DNA of 64,000 bases, taken from NCBI RefSeq assembly GCF_036346855.1, contig NZ_CP107841.1, forward strand, positions 1,364,001-1,428,000, given 5' to 3'. A program made the translations under genes and the position numbers. The DNA comes from Streptomyces europaeiscabiei. Its GTDB lineage: Bacteria > Actinomycetota > Actinomycetes > Streptomycetales > Streptomycetaceae. This document shows, one piece after another, positions 1-8,965 of this stretch; the first letter of the stretch is position 1, and each line of letters starts with the position of its first letter. The notes under the pieces were generated by a model. That model ran no database searches. It was not told where the DNA came from and saw only the letters and a program-made list of their open reading frames with translations.

Positions 1-1
1 C

Positions 2-676
2 GGTGCCCCCGACTCCCAGGGCGTACGAGAAGTGACGGTGCACGGGCGCCGGGACGCGTGCGAGGCGGCACGACGCCCGTGGACCCGGCACGCGGTGGCG
101 TCGGTGTCACCCGTCTCCGGGCCGGAGTCGGCCATGGGTTGGGCGGTGTGGCCGCCGCAGGGCGCACGTCGGACGGGCGGGGACACCGGTGCCGGGCGAC
201 CGGACACCGCGCGGACGCCGCGTGGGGTGTGGCGGCGCGGCGACGAGGTCTTCGTCGAGGTGGCGCTGCCGGACCGGGCTACGGCGCGGGACCGGTTCGC
301 CCCGCACCCGGCGCTGCTGGACGCGGCACTGGCCTGCGCCGTGCGGCAGACGGCGGAGGGCACGCGGGAGGACGCCGCGGACGTGGTGGCGGTGCGCTGG
401 CGCGATGTGTCGCTGTACGCCGTGGGCGCGTCCGTGCTGCGAGTGGGGCTGCGACGATCGGCGGACGGCACCTGGGACGTGGCCGCGGCCGACGGTGCCG
501 GGGATCCGGTACTGACCGCTCGGTCGGTGACGTGCGCGCCGTGGGAGAAGCGCGCCGTGCGGGCCGCTTCGGCGGCCCGGCAGGACGGCCTGTTCGAGGG
601 CTCCTGGGTACCTTTCGAATTCTCGACACCGGAGGAGTCGGCCCACCTCCTGAGGAACGAACTGCTCGCCGACTGA
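2..676 (+). CDS. Type I polyketide synthase, C-terminal fragment ending in a degenerate dehydratase (5' end outside window)
   Basis: The frame is open to the left edge, so the GTG at 32 is probably internal. The start of the visible part (VTVHGRR...PWTRHAVAS) matches the mid-part of modular PKS dehydratase (DH) domains. Later the second DH catalytic motif HPALLDAAL is present (Asp codon 320-322), followed by typical DH C-terminal sequence. The usual block of about 25 residues with YGPxFxGL, expected between the WPP segment and GVWRRGDEVF, is absent. The protein ends about 45 residues after the DH, just where a ketoreductase structural domain would begin (GLFEGSWVPF), with no KR, ACP or thioesterase. 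It is either the end of a decayed PKS gene or an unusual PKS ending in a DH-like domain. It converges on the leftward PKS operon across terC. The PKS relationship is clear; catalytic activity is doubtful. Confidence 0.7.
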   Translation, partial: GAPDSQGVREVTVHGRRDACEAARRPWTRHAVASVSPVSGPESAMGWAVWPPQGARRTGGDTGAGRPDTARTPRGVWRRGDEVFVEVALPDRATARDRFAPHPALLDAALACAVRQTAEGTREDAADVVAVRWRDVSLYAVGASVLRVGLRRSADGTWDVAAADGAGDPVLTARSVTCAPWEKRAVRAASAARQDGLFEGSWVPFEFSTPEESAHLLRNELLAD

Positions 677-700
677 GTCGGGCCCGCACTTCCAGGCCAC

Positions 701-740
701 CCGGGCGGGTACGGCACCGATCGGTGCCGTACCCGCCCGG
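701..740. terminator. Perfect 40-bp palindrome, probable terminator after the PKS fragment
   Basis: Two 20-nt arms are exact reverse complements with no spacer; the centre lies between 720 and 721 and the left arm begins CCGGGCGGGTACGG. It starts 24 nt after the PKS fragment stop. The position fits a rho-independent-type hairpin without a U-tract, as is common in Streptomyces. The perfect dyad could also be a protein-binding site. Its right arm overlaps the first unit of the 16-bp repeats at 725-768. In the rest of the 677-936 gap I see no gene and no convincing promoter. Confidence 0.6.
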
Positions 741-768
741 TGTCGTACCCGCCCGATGTCGTACACGG
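725..768 (+). repeat. Left copy of a 44-bp direct repeat bracketing terC and the CRISPR array
   Basis: Two and three-quarter tandem units of 16 bp, type TGTCGTACCCGCCCGA. It matches 2604-2647 at 39 of 44 positions in the same orientation, 1,879 bp away. No open reading frame of note crosses it. Confidence 0.75.
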
Positions 769-936
769 ATGTGGGGGCACTCCTTGCGTCACCGTCCAGG
801 CCGGCGGGGCTGTACACGCGCGGCAGCCTTCTCCTCTGCCCGCATCATGCCTGCGGCCGGGCCACCCGCTCCGCATGCTCCCGGGGGCGCAATGCCGGAC
901 ACTCCTGTGTAAGGGCCGGCGTATTTCGCGCGGGCC

Positions 937-2271
937 ATGGTGAAGGTGTTCGGCGTGCTTGAGGTCCCGCTCTGGCTGTGGGGGGCGTTCGCCGCGACGG
1001 TGGTCGTGTCGCTGGCGGTAGACCTGCTGTCCCACCGCACCGCGCACGTCATCCGCTTCAAGGAGGCGGCCGCCTGGAGCGGCCTGTGGGTGAGCCTCGC
1101 CCTGATCTTCGGCGCGGTCGTCTTCCTCGTCCTCGGCAGCACCGCCGGCACCGAGTACACGACGGCCTGGCTGCTGGAGAAAAGCCTGTCGGTCGACAAC
1201 CTCTTCGTCTTCGCCGTGATCTTCGCGTACTTCAAGGTGCCCCGGGCGTACCAGCACCGCGTGCTGTTCTTCGGCGTCATCGGCGCGCTCGTCTTCCGCG
1301 GGATCTTCCTCTCCCTCGGTGTGGCCGTGGTCAGCCGCTTCACCGCGGTGCTGTTCGCCTTCGCGGCGGTCCTCTTCTACAGCACCTACAAACTCCTCAA
1401 GGACGAGCAGGACAGCTTCGACCCGGGCAAGAGCTTCGCCGTACGGATGCTCCGCAAGATCATCCCGGTGCGGGACGAGTACGCCGGGGCGAAGTTCTTC
1501 GTCAAAGAAGCCGGCAAACGGATGGCGACCCCGCTGCTCGCAGTGGTCGCCGCGATCGAGGCCGCCGACCTGATCTTCGCCGTCGACAGTGTCCCGGCCG
1601 TCCTCGCAGTCAGCGATGACGCCTTCATCGTCTACACCAGCAACGCGTTCGCCATCCTCGGCCTGCGGGCCCTCTACTTCATGCTCGCCGGCCTCCTGGA
1701 CCGCTTCCACTACCTGAGCAAGGGCCTGGCGATCATTCTCGCCTTCATCGGCGTCAAGCTCATCCTCCAGGCATCCCACAAGATGATCAGCCCCGGCATC
1801 CCGGAAATCCCCTCACCGATCAGCCTCGCAGTCATCGTCATCGTCCTGGCGGGTTCCGTGGTGCTCAGCCTCAGAAGACCCGCCCCGGCAGGCGATGCGA
1901 AACAGACCGGCGAACAGAGGGACACCTCCCAGGCCACCGAACAGCCCAGCTCACCGGCTGTGGTGGATGCCCCTGAGCCCCCCACCGTTTCACCAGCTCG
2001 GGACGCTGAATCCCGTCCGCACCCAGGGCGGCGAGGCGGGGCACTTCCTGATGCACCAGTACGGGCATATGGTAAAAATATGGTCAAAGTAAAGCGCAAG
2101 CCCGAAGTGTACGTGTGTCCGACCTGCAAGCAATCCGTGCCTGCCGCAGTCCACCGGCACAAGAGCCTTGGCGTCTTCGTCCCCGTGTGGGGCCCGGGCG
2201 CATGTCAAAACCGAGACTGTCCCGACTACCGGCTGGACCCCCACCGTGGGGACCAATCGAGCAGCCGTTGA
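937..2271 (+). CDS. TerC-family integral membrane protein with a C-terminal Cys-rich extension
   Basis: This 444-aa protein has a TerC domain in roughly its first 310 residues, with many membrane segments and the family's conserved acidic motifs SVDNLFVF and EAADLIFAVDSVPA within helices. TerC/Alx proteins are linked to tellurite resistance and to metal (notably manganese) handling at the membrane. After the last helix comes a Pro/Thr/Glu-rich linker, then a basic tail with CPTCK and a second Cys pair (CQNRDC), arranged like a small zinc ribbon. The linker end (about 2040-2095) includes an A/T-rich patch unlike the surroundings, so the tail may be a recent fusion. ATG at 937 gives the full N-terminal helix; the ribosome-binding site is weak. 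No link to polyketide synthesis is evident. It sits alone on the plus strand between two PKS genes, inside a pair of direct repeats. Confidence 0.85.
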   Translation: MVKVFGVLEVPLWLWGAFAATVVVSLAVDLLSHRTAHVIRFKEAAAWSGLWVSLALIFGAVVFLVLGSTAGTEYTTAWLLEKSLSVDNLFVFAVIFAYFKVPRAYQHRVLFFGVIGALVFRGIFLSLGVAVVSRFTAVLFAFAAVLFYSTYKLLKDEQDSFDPGKSFAVRMLRKIIPVRDEYAGAKFFVKEAGKRMATPLLAVVAAIEAADLIFAVDSVPAVLAVSDDAFIVYTSNAFAILGLRALYFMLAGLLDRFHYLSKGLAIILAFIGVKLILQASHKMISPGIPEIPSPISLAVIVIVLAGSVVLSLRRPAPAGDAKQTGEQRDTSQATEQPSSPAVVDAPEPPTVSPARDAESRPHPGRRGGALPDAPVRAYGKNMVKVKRKPEVYVCPTCKQSVPAAVHRHKSLGVFVPVWGPGACQNRDCPDYRLDPHRGDQSSSR

Positions 2272-2364
2272 CGGCAGTGACAGTTCCGCCCTCGACCACG
2301 ACCGGCAAACCCTCTCCTGACCGGCAGCGCGGGGGTGTACGGGGTACGCAGCGCGGACCGGCCC

Positions 2365-2572
2365 GAGCTACCCCTACGGGCGCGGGGACGACACGCGGCT
2401 GCGGTTGTGCAAGGTGAACCACCAGGAGCTACCCCCGCGGGCCGCCAGGACGACGCATAGCTGCGCTGGTTGCCGGTCGCCGTGTACGAGCACCGCGGGC
2501 GCGGAGACGACGCGACGCTGCGCGGCACGGACACAGGGTTCTACGAGCTACCCCCGCGGGCGCGGGGACGAC
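2365..2572 (-). CRISPR. Degenerate CRISPR array, four repeats and three 33-nt spacers, type I-E-like
   Basis: Repeats lie at 2365-2392 (28 nt, two mismatches), 2426-2454 (29 nt, degenerate middle), 2488-2511 (24 nt, internal deletion) and 2545-2572 (28 nt, most intact). On the plus strand the intact repeat begins GAGCTACCCC and ends GGGGACGAC. The three intervals 2393-2425, 2455-2487 and 2512-2544 are unrelated in sequence and each exactly 33 nt. Read on the minus strand the repeat begins GTCGTCCCCGCGC, resembling the GTG/GTC-type palindromic repeats of actinobacterial type I-E systems, which use 28-29 nt repeats and 32-33 nt spacers. On that reading the leader would lie to the right of 2572, and the most damaged repeats lie toward the distal end. 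No cas gene is in the window. It looks like an orphan, decaying array. Confidence 0.72.
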
Positions 2573-2603
2573 CGTCACGGGAGCTTGTGGCGTCACCGCC
2601 CGA

Positions 2604-2647
2604 TGTCGTACCCGCCCGGCGTCGTACCCGCCCGATGTCGTGTTCGG
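2604..2647 (+). repeat. Right copy of the 44-bp direct repeat bracketing terC and the CRISPR array
   Basis: Tandem 16-bp units (TGTCGTACCCGCCCGG, then CGTCGTACCCGCCCGA, then a partial unit) match 725-768 with five mismatches. It begins 31 bp after the last CRISPR repeat. Confidence 0.75.
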
Positions 2648-2752
2648 GCGTCGTGGCGGACACCGGGTGAACCGTCCCGACCAGGTGCCGCCGGCCTTCC
2701 GTGCTCGCCCAGAACCACACGCAGTACACGCAGAACACGGCAACACGCAGAA

Positions 2753-2792
2753 CCAAGGGCCCGCCCTCTGTCAGGAAGAGGCGGGCCCTTGG
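2753..2792. terminator. Terminator hairpin of the PKS C-B-A operon
   Basis: The 13-nt arms CCAAGGGCCCGCC (2753-2765) and its exact complement (2780-2792) flank a 14-nt loop. The hairpin lies 17 nt downstream of the PKS A stop on the minus strand. It has no T-run, as is usual in high-GC actinomycetes. Confidence 0.8.
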
Positions 2793-2809
2793 CGTGGGGC
2801 GGGCGTGGG

Positions 2810-5800
2810 TCAGACGCCGCGGTCGGTGAGCCAGTCGTCGGAGGCTTCGGCGGTGGAGCGGGCGTAGGTCTCCATCATGGTGAAGTGGTTGCCGGGGACG
2901 TCGAGGACTGTCTGGGCCCGGTCCCAGGACGTCTGCCACTCCTCGGGCCGCATCGACGTTCCGGGTTCCGCGGGCACCGGGGGTTCACTGGAACGCACCA
3001 GCAGGACGGGGCAGTCCAGGGGGCCCGGCTCCCACTCACCGATCATCGCCACGTACCAGCTCATCGCGGTGAGCCGGTCGGAGTCCATGTGGGCGAACAT
3101 CGACTCCCGTTCGAACATGCCGCCCAGCATCTGCTGGGAGAAGCGCAGGAACGGGGAGTCCGCGCGCGGCATGTAGGTGTCCAGCAGGACCACGGCGGCC
3201 GGCGCGGACCCGCGCTCCTGCATCCGCCGGGCGGCGGAGAGCGCGAGGATGCCGCCGGACGACGAGCCGAGCAGGACCGCCGAGGCGTCGCCGACGGTGC
3301 GCCGCACGGCGTCCGCGTGCAGATCGGCGACGGCGTCGAAGGTGGCGGGCAGCGCCTCCCCTGTGCCGAAGCCCTGCGTGGGCAGCGCCCACACGTCGCG
3401 TCGGCCGCGGAAGCCGGAGGCGAACCGGGCGTACTGATGGACTCCGGCGAGGGCGACGTAGGAACTGAAGCAGACCAGCGGTGCGGCGGCGGTGCCACCG
3501 GTGGCGAGGCGGATCGCCCCGGGGAGGGTGTCGAGCTCCTCCGGTGAGGTGAAGGTGGGCCGCAGTGCCGCCGCGGCGTGGAGCAGGGTGAAGCCGTCGT
3601 CGACCCGGCCGTCCAGGCATGCCTTCTTGAACAGGCCGCCGAGAGTGTCCTCGGCCCGTGCCTCGGGCCCGGCGGTCGCCGTCCGGGGTGTGCCCGCGTC
3701 CTGGGGGGACGGCTCCTCGCCCAGCCTCCGGTGGAGGTGGGTGGCGAGGGCCTCCGGGGTGGCGTGGTCGAACAGCAGGGTCGGGGCCAGCTTCAGACCG
3801 GTCGCGGTGGCGAGGTGGTTGCGCAGTTCGACGACGGTGAGGGAGTCGAAGCCCTGCTCGGTGAAGAGCCGGTCGGCCTCCACCTCGTCGGCGGTGGCGT
3901 GTCCGAGGACGGTGGCGGCGAGGTCGCGCACCATGCGGAGCAGCAGGGCTCGGCCCTCCTCGGGGCCGCGTCCGGCGAGGAGCGACGCGGCGGCGGCCGG
4001 TCCCAGGGAGCCGGCAGCGGCCCGGCGGGCCGCTGCCGGGGCGGCCGGCCTCAGCAGCGCCCGCACTCCGGCCCGGCCGGAGCCGGTGGCGACGGCGATC
4101 ACCGCCGGTTCGGTGGCGCACAGGGCCTCGTCGAGGAGGCCGAGGGCGTCCTCGGTGGCCAGGGGGCGCAGACCGCCGCGGGCCAGGCGGCTCCGGTCGG
4201 CGTGGGACAGGCGGGCGGTGATGCCGCTGTCGTCGTCCCACAGGCCCCAGGCGACCGACGTGGCCGGAAGGCCCAGGGAGTGCCGGAGCGCGGCGAGACC
4301 GTCGAGGAAGGCGTTCGCGGCGGCGTAGTTGGACTGGCCGGGGGCACCGAAGGTGCCCGCGGCGGAGGAGAACAGCACGAACGCGGCCGGGTCGAGGCGG
4401 GTGGTGAGGTCGTGCAGGTGCCAGGCCCCGTCGGCCTTGGGCCGCAGCACGGTGTCGAAGCGGGCGCCGTCGAGAGCGGTGAGGACGGCGTCGTCGGCGA
4501 CCCCGGCCGCGTGGACGACTCCGGTCAGCCGTGCGCCGGCGGGCAGCCGTGTCAGCAGGCGCTCCACGTCGGCGCGTTCGGCGACGTCGCAGGTCTCCAG
4601 GGACACCTGGGCGCCCAGTGCGGTGAGCTCGGCGACGAGGGTGTCGGCGCCGTCGGCGGCGGGGCCGCGCCGTGACACCAGCAGCAGGGACCGTACGCCG
4701 TGCCGGGTGACGAGGTGGCGGGCGACGGACCGGCCGAGGGTGCCGGTGGCGCCGGTGACGAGCACAGTACCCGCGGCGAGGTCCGGGGTGCCCGCGCCGG
4801 TGGCGGCGGGTGCGGCGTCGGGGTGCAGGACCCGGCCGTCACGGACCGCGCTGTGAGGGCGTGCACGGGCGACGGCGGCGAACAGGGCCGTGCCCTCGGC
4901 GTCCTCCGCGTCACCGGACAGGTCCACCAGCTGGAAGCGGCCCGGGTGTTCGGCCTGGCCGGAGCGGACCATGCCCCACAGGGCGGCGCCCGTGACGTCC
5001 GGGCTCCCGGTGTCAGGGCCCGCGTTCACCGCGCTCCGGGTGACGAACACCAGCCGTGAGTCGGTGAACCGGTCGTCGGCCAGCCAGCCGCACATCAGGT
5101 CGTGGGCGCGGGTCAGGTGGCCGCGGACCGTCTCGGGCATGCCGGGGCCGCCCGTGCGGTACGGCGCGGGAGCGACGAGGACCACGTCGGGCATGGTCAT
5201 GCCGGTGTCGACGGCCTTGCCGAGGGCTTCCAGGTCGGCGTAGGTCTCCAGGTGGACGCCGGTCGCGTCGAGTGCGGCGGCGGCCCGGTCGTCGCCGGTG
5301 CCGAGCACGATCCAGCGCGTCGACTGCGGGCGCGGCGTCTCGGGGGCCGGGAGGGTCTCCTGCCAGTCCAGGCACAGCAGTTCGGGCCGGCCGGCCCCGG
5401 TACCGGGTGCGGCGGACACGGTGCGCAGGGTGATCGCGTCGGCGGTGGCGACGGGCTGCCCGGTGGTGTCGGTGACGAGAACCCGGTAGCCGTGGTCGTG
5501 GCCCGCCGGGGTGAGCCGCACCCGCAGCGCGGTCGCACCGGTGGCGTGCAGGGTCAGTCCGGTCCAGGCGAACGGCAGCATGGGCGCCGTCTCCCCGTCG
5601 TCACCCCGCAGGCCGGGGCGACGGACCAGGAGCGCCTGGACCGCGGCGTCGAGCAGCGCCGGGTGCAGCGCGTACCGCGCGGCGTCCTCCCGGTACGGCT
5701 CGGGCAGCGCGGCCTCGGCGTACACCTCGTCGCCGCGCTCCCACACGGTGCCGAGGCCTTGGAAGCTGGGCCCGTAGGCGAACCCTGCGGCGGCGAACGC

Positions 5801-8800
5801 CGCGTAGGGGTCCTGACCGGGAACCTGCTCGGCGCCGGGCGGCGGCCAGGCGGCCAGGTCGTCGGCGGGGGCGGGGGCGGACGGGGAACGTGGGGCCAGG
5901 GTTCCCTGGGCGTGCCGCTGCCAGTCGCCGTCGTTCCCGGCGGGTGCGGACCACACGGCGAAGGCGCGCTGCCCGCTCTCGTCGGCGGCGTCGACGGTGA
6001 CCTGGAGGTCGACGGTGCCCTCGGCGGGGACGACGAGCGGGCTGAGCAGGGTGAGTTCGCTCAGGTGGCCGCAGTCGGCGCGGTCGCCGACGTGCACGGC
6101 GAGGTCGAGGTAGCCGGTGGCGGGCAGGATGGCCTGGCCGAGGACGGTGTGGTCGGCGAGCCAGGGATGGCTGCGCAGGGACAGACGGCCGGTGAACAGC
6201 AGGTCGTCGGAGCCCGCGCGGGTGACCTCCGCGCCGAGGAACGGGTGGTCCGCGCCGCGCAGGCCGGCGCCGGCGGGGTCGCCCGCGGGGGCCACGGTCG
6301 GCAGCCAGAAGCGCTGCCGCTGGAAGGCGTAGGTGGGCAGCGGCACGGTGCGGGCGCCGGGCAGCAGCGCGGCCCAGTCGGGTTCGGCGCCGTGCGCGAA
6401 GAGCGCGCCGACGGCCGTGAGCAGACGGTCCGTCTCGGGCTTGTCGCGCAGGACGGCCGCGACGAACAGCGCCTCGTCCGCGGTGTCCGGCGCCGTCTCG
6501 GCGAGGGCCGTCTCGGCCAGCGTGCTGAGGGGGCCGTCGGGTCCGGCTTCCAGGAACCGGCGGGCTCCGAGACCGTGGAGCCGCGTCACGCAGTCGTGAA
6601 AGCGGACCGGTTCGCGCACGTGCCGGACCCAGTACTCGGGGTCGGTGAGCAGGCCGGTCGCCGCGGGCTCGCCGGTCAGGGCGGAGACCACGGGCACACG
6701 TGGCTCGGCGTAGGAGATCGCGGTGGCGACGGTTCGGAAGTCGTCGAGCACCGGGTCCATCAGCGGTGAGTGGAAGGCGTGGCTGACCCGCAGCCGGGTG
6801 ACGCGTCTGCCGGCTGCCGCGAAGTGGTCGCGGATCTCGGCCACGGCGGCCTCGGTGCCGGAGACCACGGTCGCGGCGGGCCCGTTGAGGGCGGCGATAC
6901 CGAGTTCGTGCTCGCGTCCGGCGAGCAGCGGCAGCACCTCCTCCTCGGTTGCCGCGAGCGACGCCATCGCGCCACCGGCCGGAAGCGCCTGCATCAGTCG
7001 GCCGCGGGCGGCGACGAGGGCACAGGCGTCGTCCAGGGAGAACACGCCGGCGATGTGGGCGGCGGCGATCTCGCCGACGGAGTGCCCGGCGACGAAGTCG
7101 GGCCGTACGCCCCAGGATTCCAGCAGGCGGTAGAGGGCGACCTCGAAGGCGAACAGGGCGGGCTGGGCGTGCTCGGTGCGGTTCAGCAGCTCGGCGTCGT
7201 CGCCGAGGACCACCTCGCGCAGTCCGGGGACGCGCTCGCACACGGCGTCGAAGGTTTCGGCGAACACCGCGTGGGCCGCGCGCAGTTCGCGACCCATCCC
7301 CGGCCGCTGGGCGCCCTGCCCGGTGAACAGGAACGCGGTCCTGCCGCCGGTGCGGGCGGTGCCGGTGACCGTGCCGGGCAGCGGCGCTCCGTCGGCCAGA
7401 GCCCGCAGTTGGGCGGCGAGTGCGTCCCGGTCGGCGCCGACGAGGACGGCCCGGTGGGAGAACGGGGTACGGGTGGTCGCCAGCGCCAGGGCCGTGTCGG
7501 CGAGCGGAAACCCGGGGTGCCCGGTCACATGGTCGAGGAGTTGTGCGGCCTGGGCGCGCAGCGCGTCCCGGCTGCGGGCACTGACCACCCACGGCACCGG
7601 ACCACCACCACCCGGCACCCCGCCCGACTCCTCGGTCACCGACTGCTCGGTCACCAACTCCTCGGTCACCGGCTCCTCGGGAACGGCCTCCAGCACCACA
7701 TGCGCGTTCGTCCCACTGATACCGAACGACGACACACCCGCACGACGCGGACGCTCCACCACCTCCGGCCACTCACGCGCCTGAGTCAGCAGTTCCACCC
7801 CGCCCGACGACCAGTCGACGTGCGACGAGGGCGCATCCACATGCAACGTCGCCGGCAACATGCCATTCCGCATCGCCAGCACCATCTTCATCACACCAGC
7901 CACACCCGCACCCGCCTGCGTGTGACCCACATTCGACTTCACCGACCCCAGCCACAACGGCTGTCCCTCGGCCCGCTCCCGGCCATACGTGGCCAGCAAC
8001 GCCTGCGCCTCGATCGGATCACCCAACCGCGTCCCCGTACCGTGCGCCTCCACCACATCCACCTCGGACGCAGCAACCCCCGCATCCACCAGAGCCGCAC
8101 GAATCACCCGCTGCTGAGCCGGACCGTTCGGCGCACTCAAACCATTCGACGCACCATCCTGATTCACCGCCGACCCACGCACCACCGCCAACACCGGATG
8201 GCCGTTCCGCCGCGCATCCGACAACCGCTCCACCAGCAACAGACCACCACCCTCCGAGAACCCCGTCCCGTCCGCCGCATCAGCGAACGCCTTGCACCGA
8301 CCATCCGCCGCCAACCCCCGCTGACGACTGAAGTCCACGAACAGACCGGGTGTCGACATCACCGTCACGCCGCCGGCGAGCGCCATGTCGCACTCACCGC
8401 TGCGCAGCGACTGCGCGGCCAGATGCAACGCCACCAGGGAGGAGGAGCAGGCCGTATCGACGGTGACCGCCGGGCCCTCCAGGCCGAAGGTGTACGACAA
8501 CCGGCCCGACAGGACGCTGGCGGAGGTGCCGGTGCCCAGGTGGGCGCCGGCCTCGTCGCCCGGGTCGATCGGGCGGGAGGTGTAGTCCTGGTAGTTGGTG
8601 CCGGCGAAGACGCCGGTACGGCTGCCGCGCAGCGCACGCGGGTCGATGCCCGCCCGCTCGAACGTCTCCCAGGCCATCTCCAGCAGCAGACGCTGCTGCG
8701 GATCCATGGCCAGTGCCTCACGCGGCGAGATGGTGAAGACACCCGGGTCGAAGTCGGCGAAGCCGTCGAGGAATCCGCCGACGAGAGTGGAGGTACGGCC

Positions 8801-8965
8801 GGCCTTGCCGGGCTCGGGGTCGTACAGGGCGTCCAGGTCCCAGTCGCGATCCTGCGGGAAGGGGCCCATCGCGTCGGTGCCGTCTGCCAGGAGCCGCCAG
8901 AACCGCTCGGGGGTGTCGGCGTCGCCGGGGAAGCGGCAGGCCATCCCGACGATCACGACGGGGTC
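2810..8965 (-). other. PKS module A2: KS-AT(malonyl)-DH-KR-ACP-TE
   Basis: Landmarks are KS Cys1748; AT Ser2204 (GHSVGE) with HAFH at 2304-2307 (malonyl-CoA); DH His2514 (HTVLGQAILP) and Asp2681 (HPALLDAAV); KR NADPH loop from about 2974 and Tyr3122, with ADD in place of LDD; ACP Ser3283; then the thioesterase. No active-site loss is visible. Predicted output: a C2-C3 double bond next to the released carboxyl. Confidence 0.88.

Larger units (their letters stand above)
2272..2809. other. 538-bp intergenic region between terC and the PKS A stop
   Basis: No credible gene is present. In order it holds a stretch with nothing recognisable (2272-2364), the degenerate CRISPR array (2365-2572), the right copy of the 44-bp repeat (2604-2647), a short stretch with CACGCAG-type mini-repeats (about 2715-2750) and the PKS operon terminator (2753-2792). 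Confidence 0.7.

Noticed and set aside
756..962. Short plus-strand open frames before terC
   Set aside because: They overlap the palindrome and repeats, have no ribosome-binding site, and show no recognisable sequence.
2080..2271. Separate 60-odd-residue Cys-rich gene inside the end of terC
   Set aside because: An ATG exists near 2080 in the same frame, but no clear ribosome-binding site precedes it and the terC frame is continuous, so a fused tail is simpler.
2365..2572. Simple minisatellite instead of a CRISPR array
   Set aside because: The intervals between repeats are unrelated to each other and all exactly 33 nt, which a tandem repeat would not give.
3036..4241. Separate gene on the minus strand over the PKS A thioesterase region
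   Set aside because: It is an alternative frame of PKS A with Arg/Pro-rich composition. The real frame holds KR, ACP and thioesterase motifs throughout.
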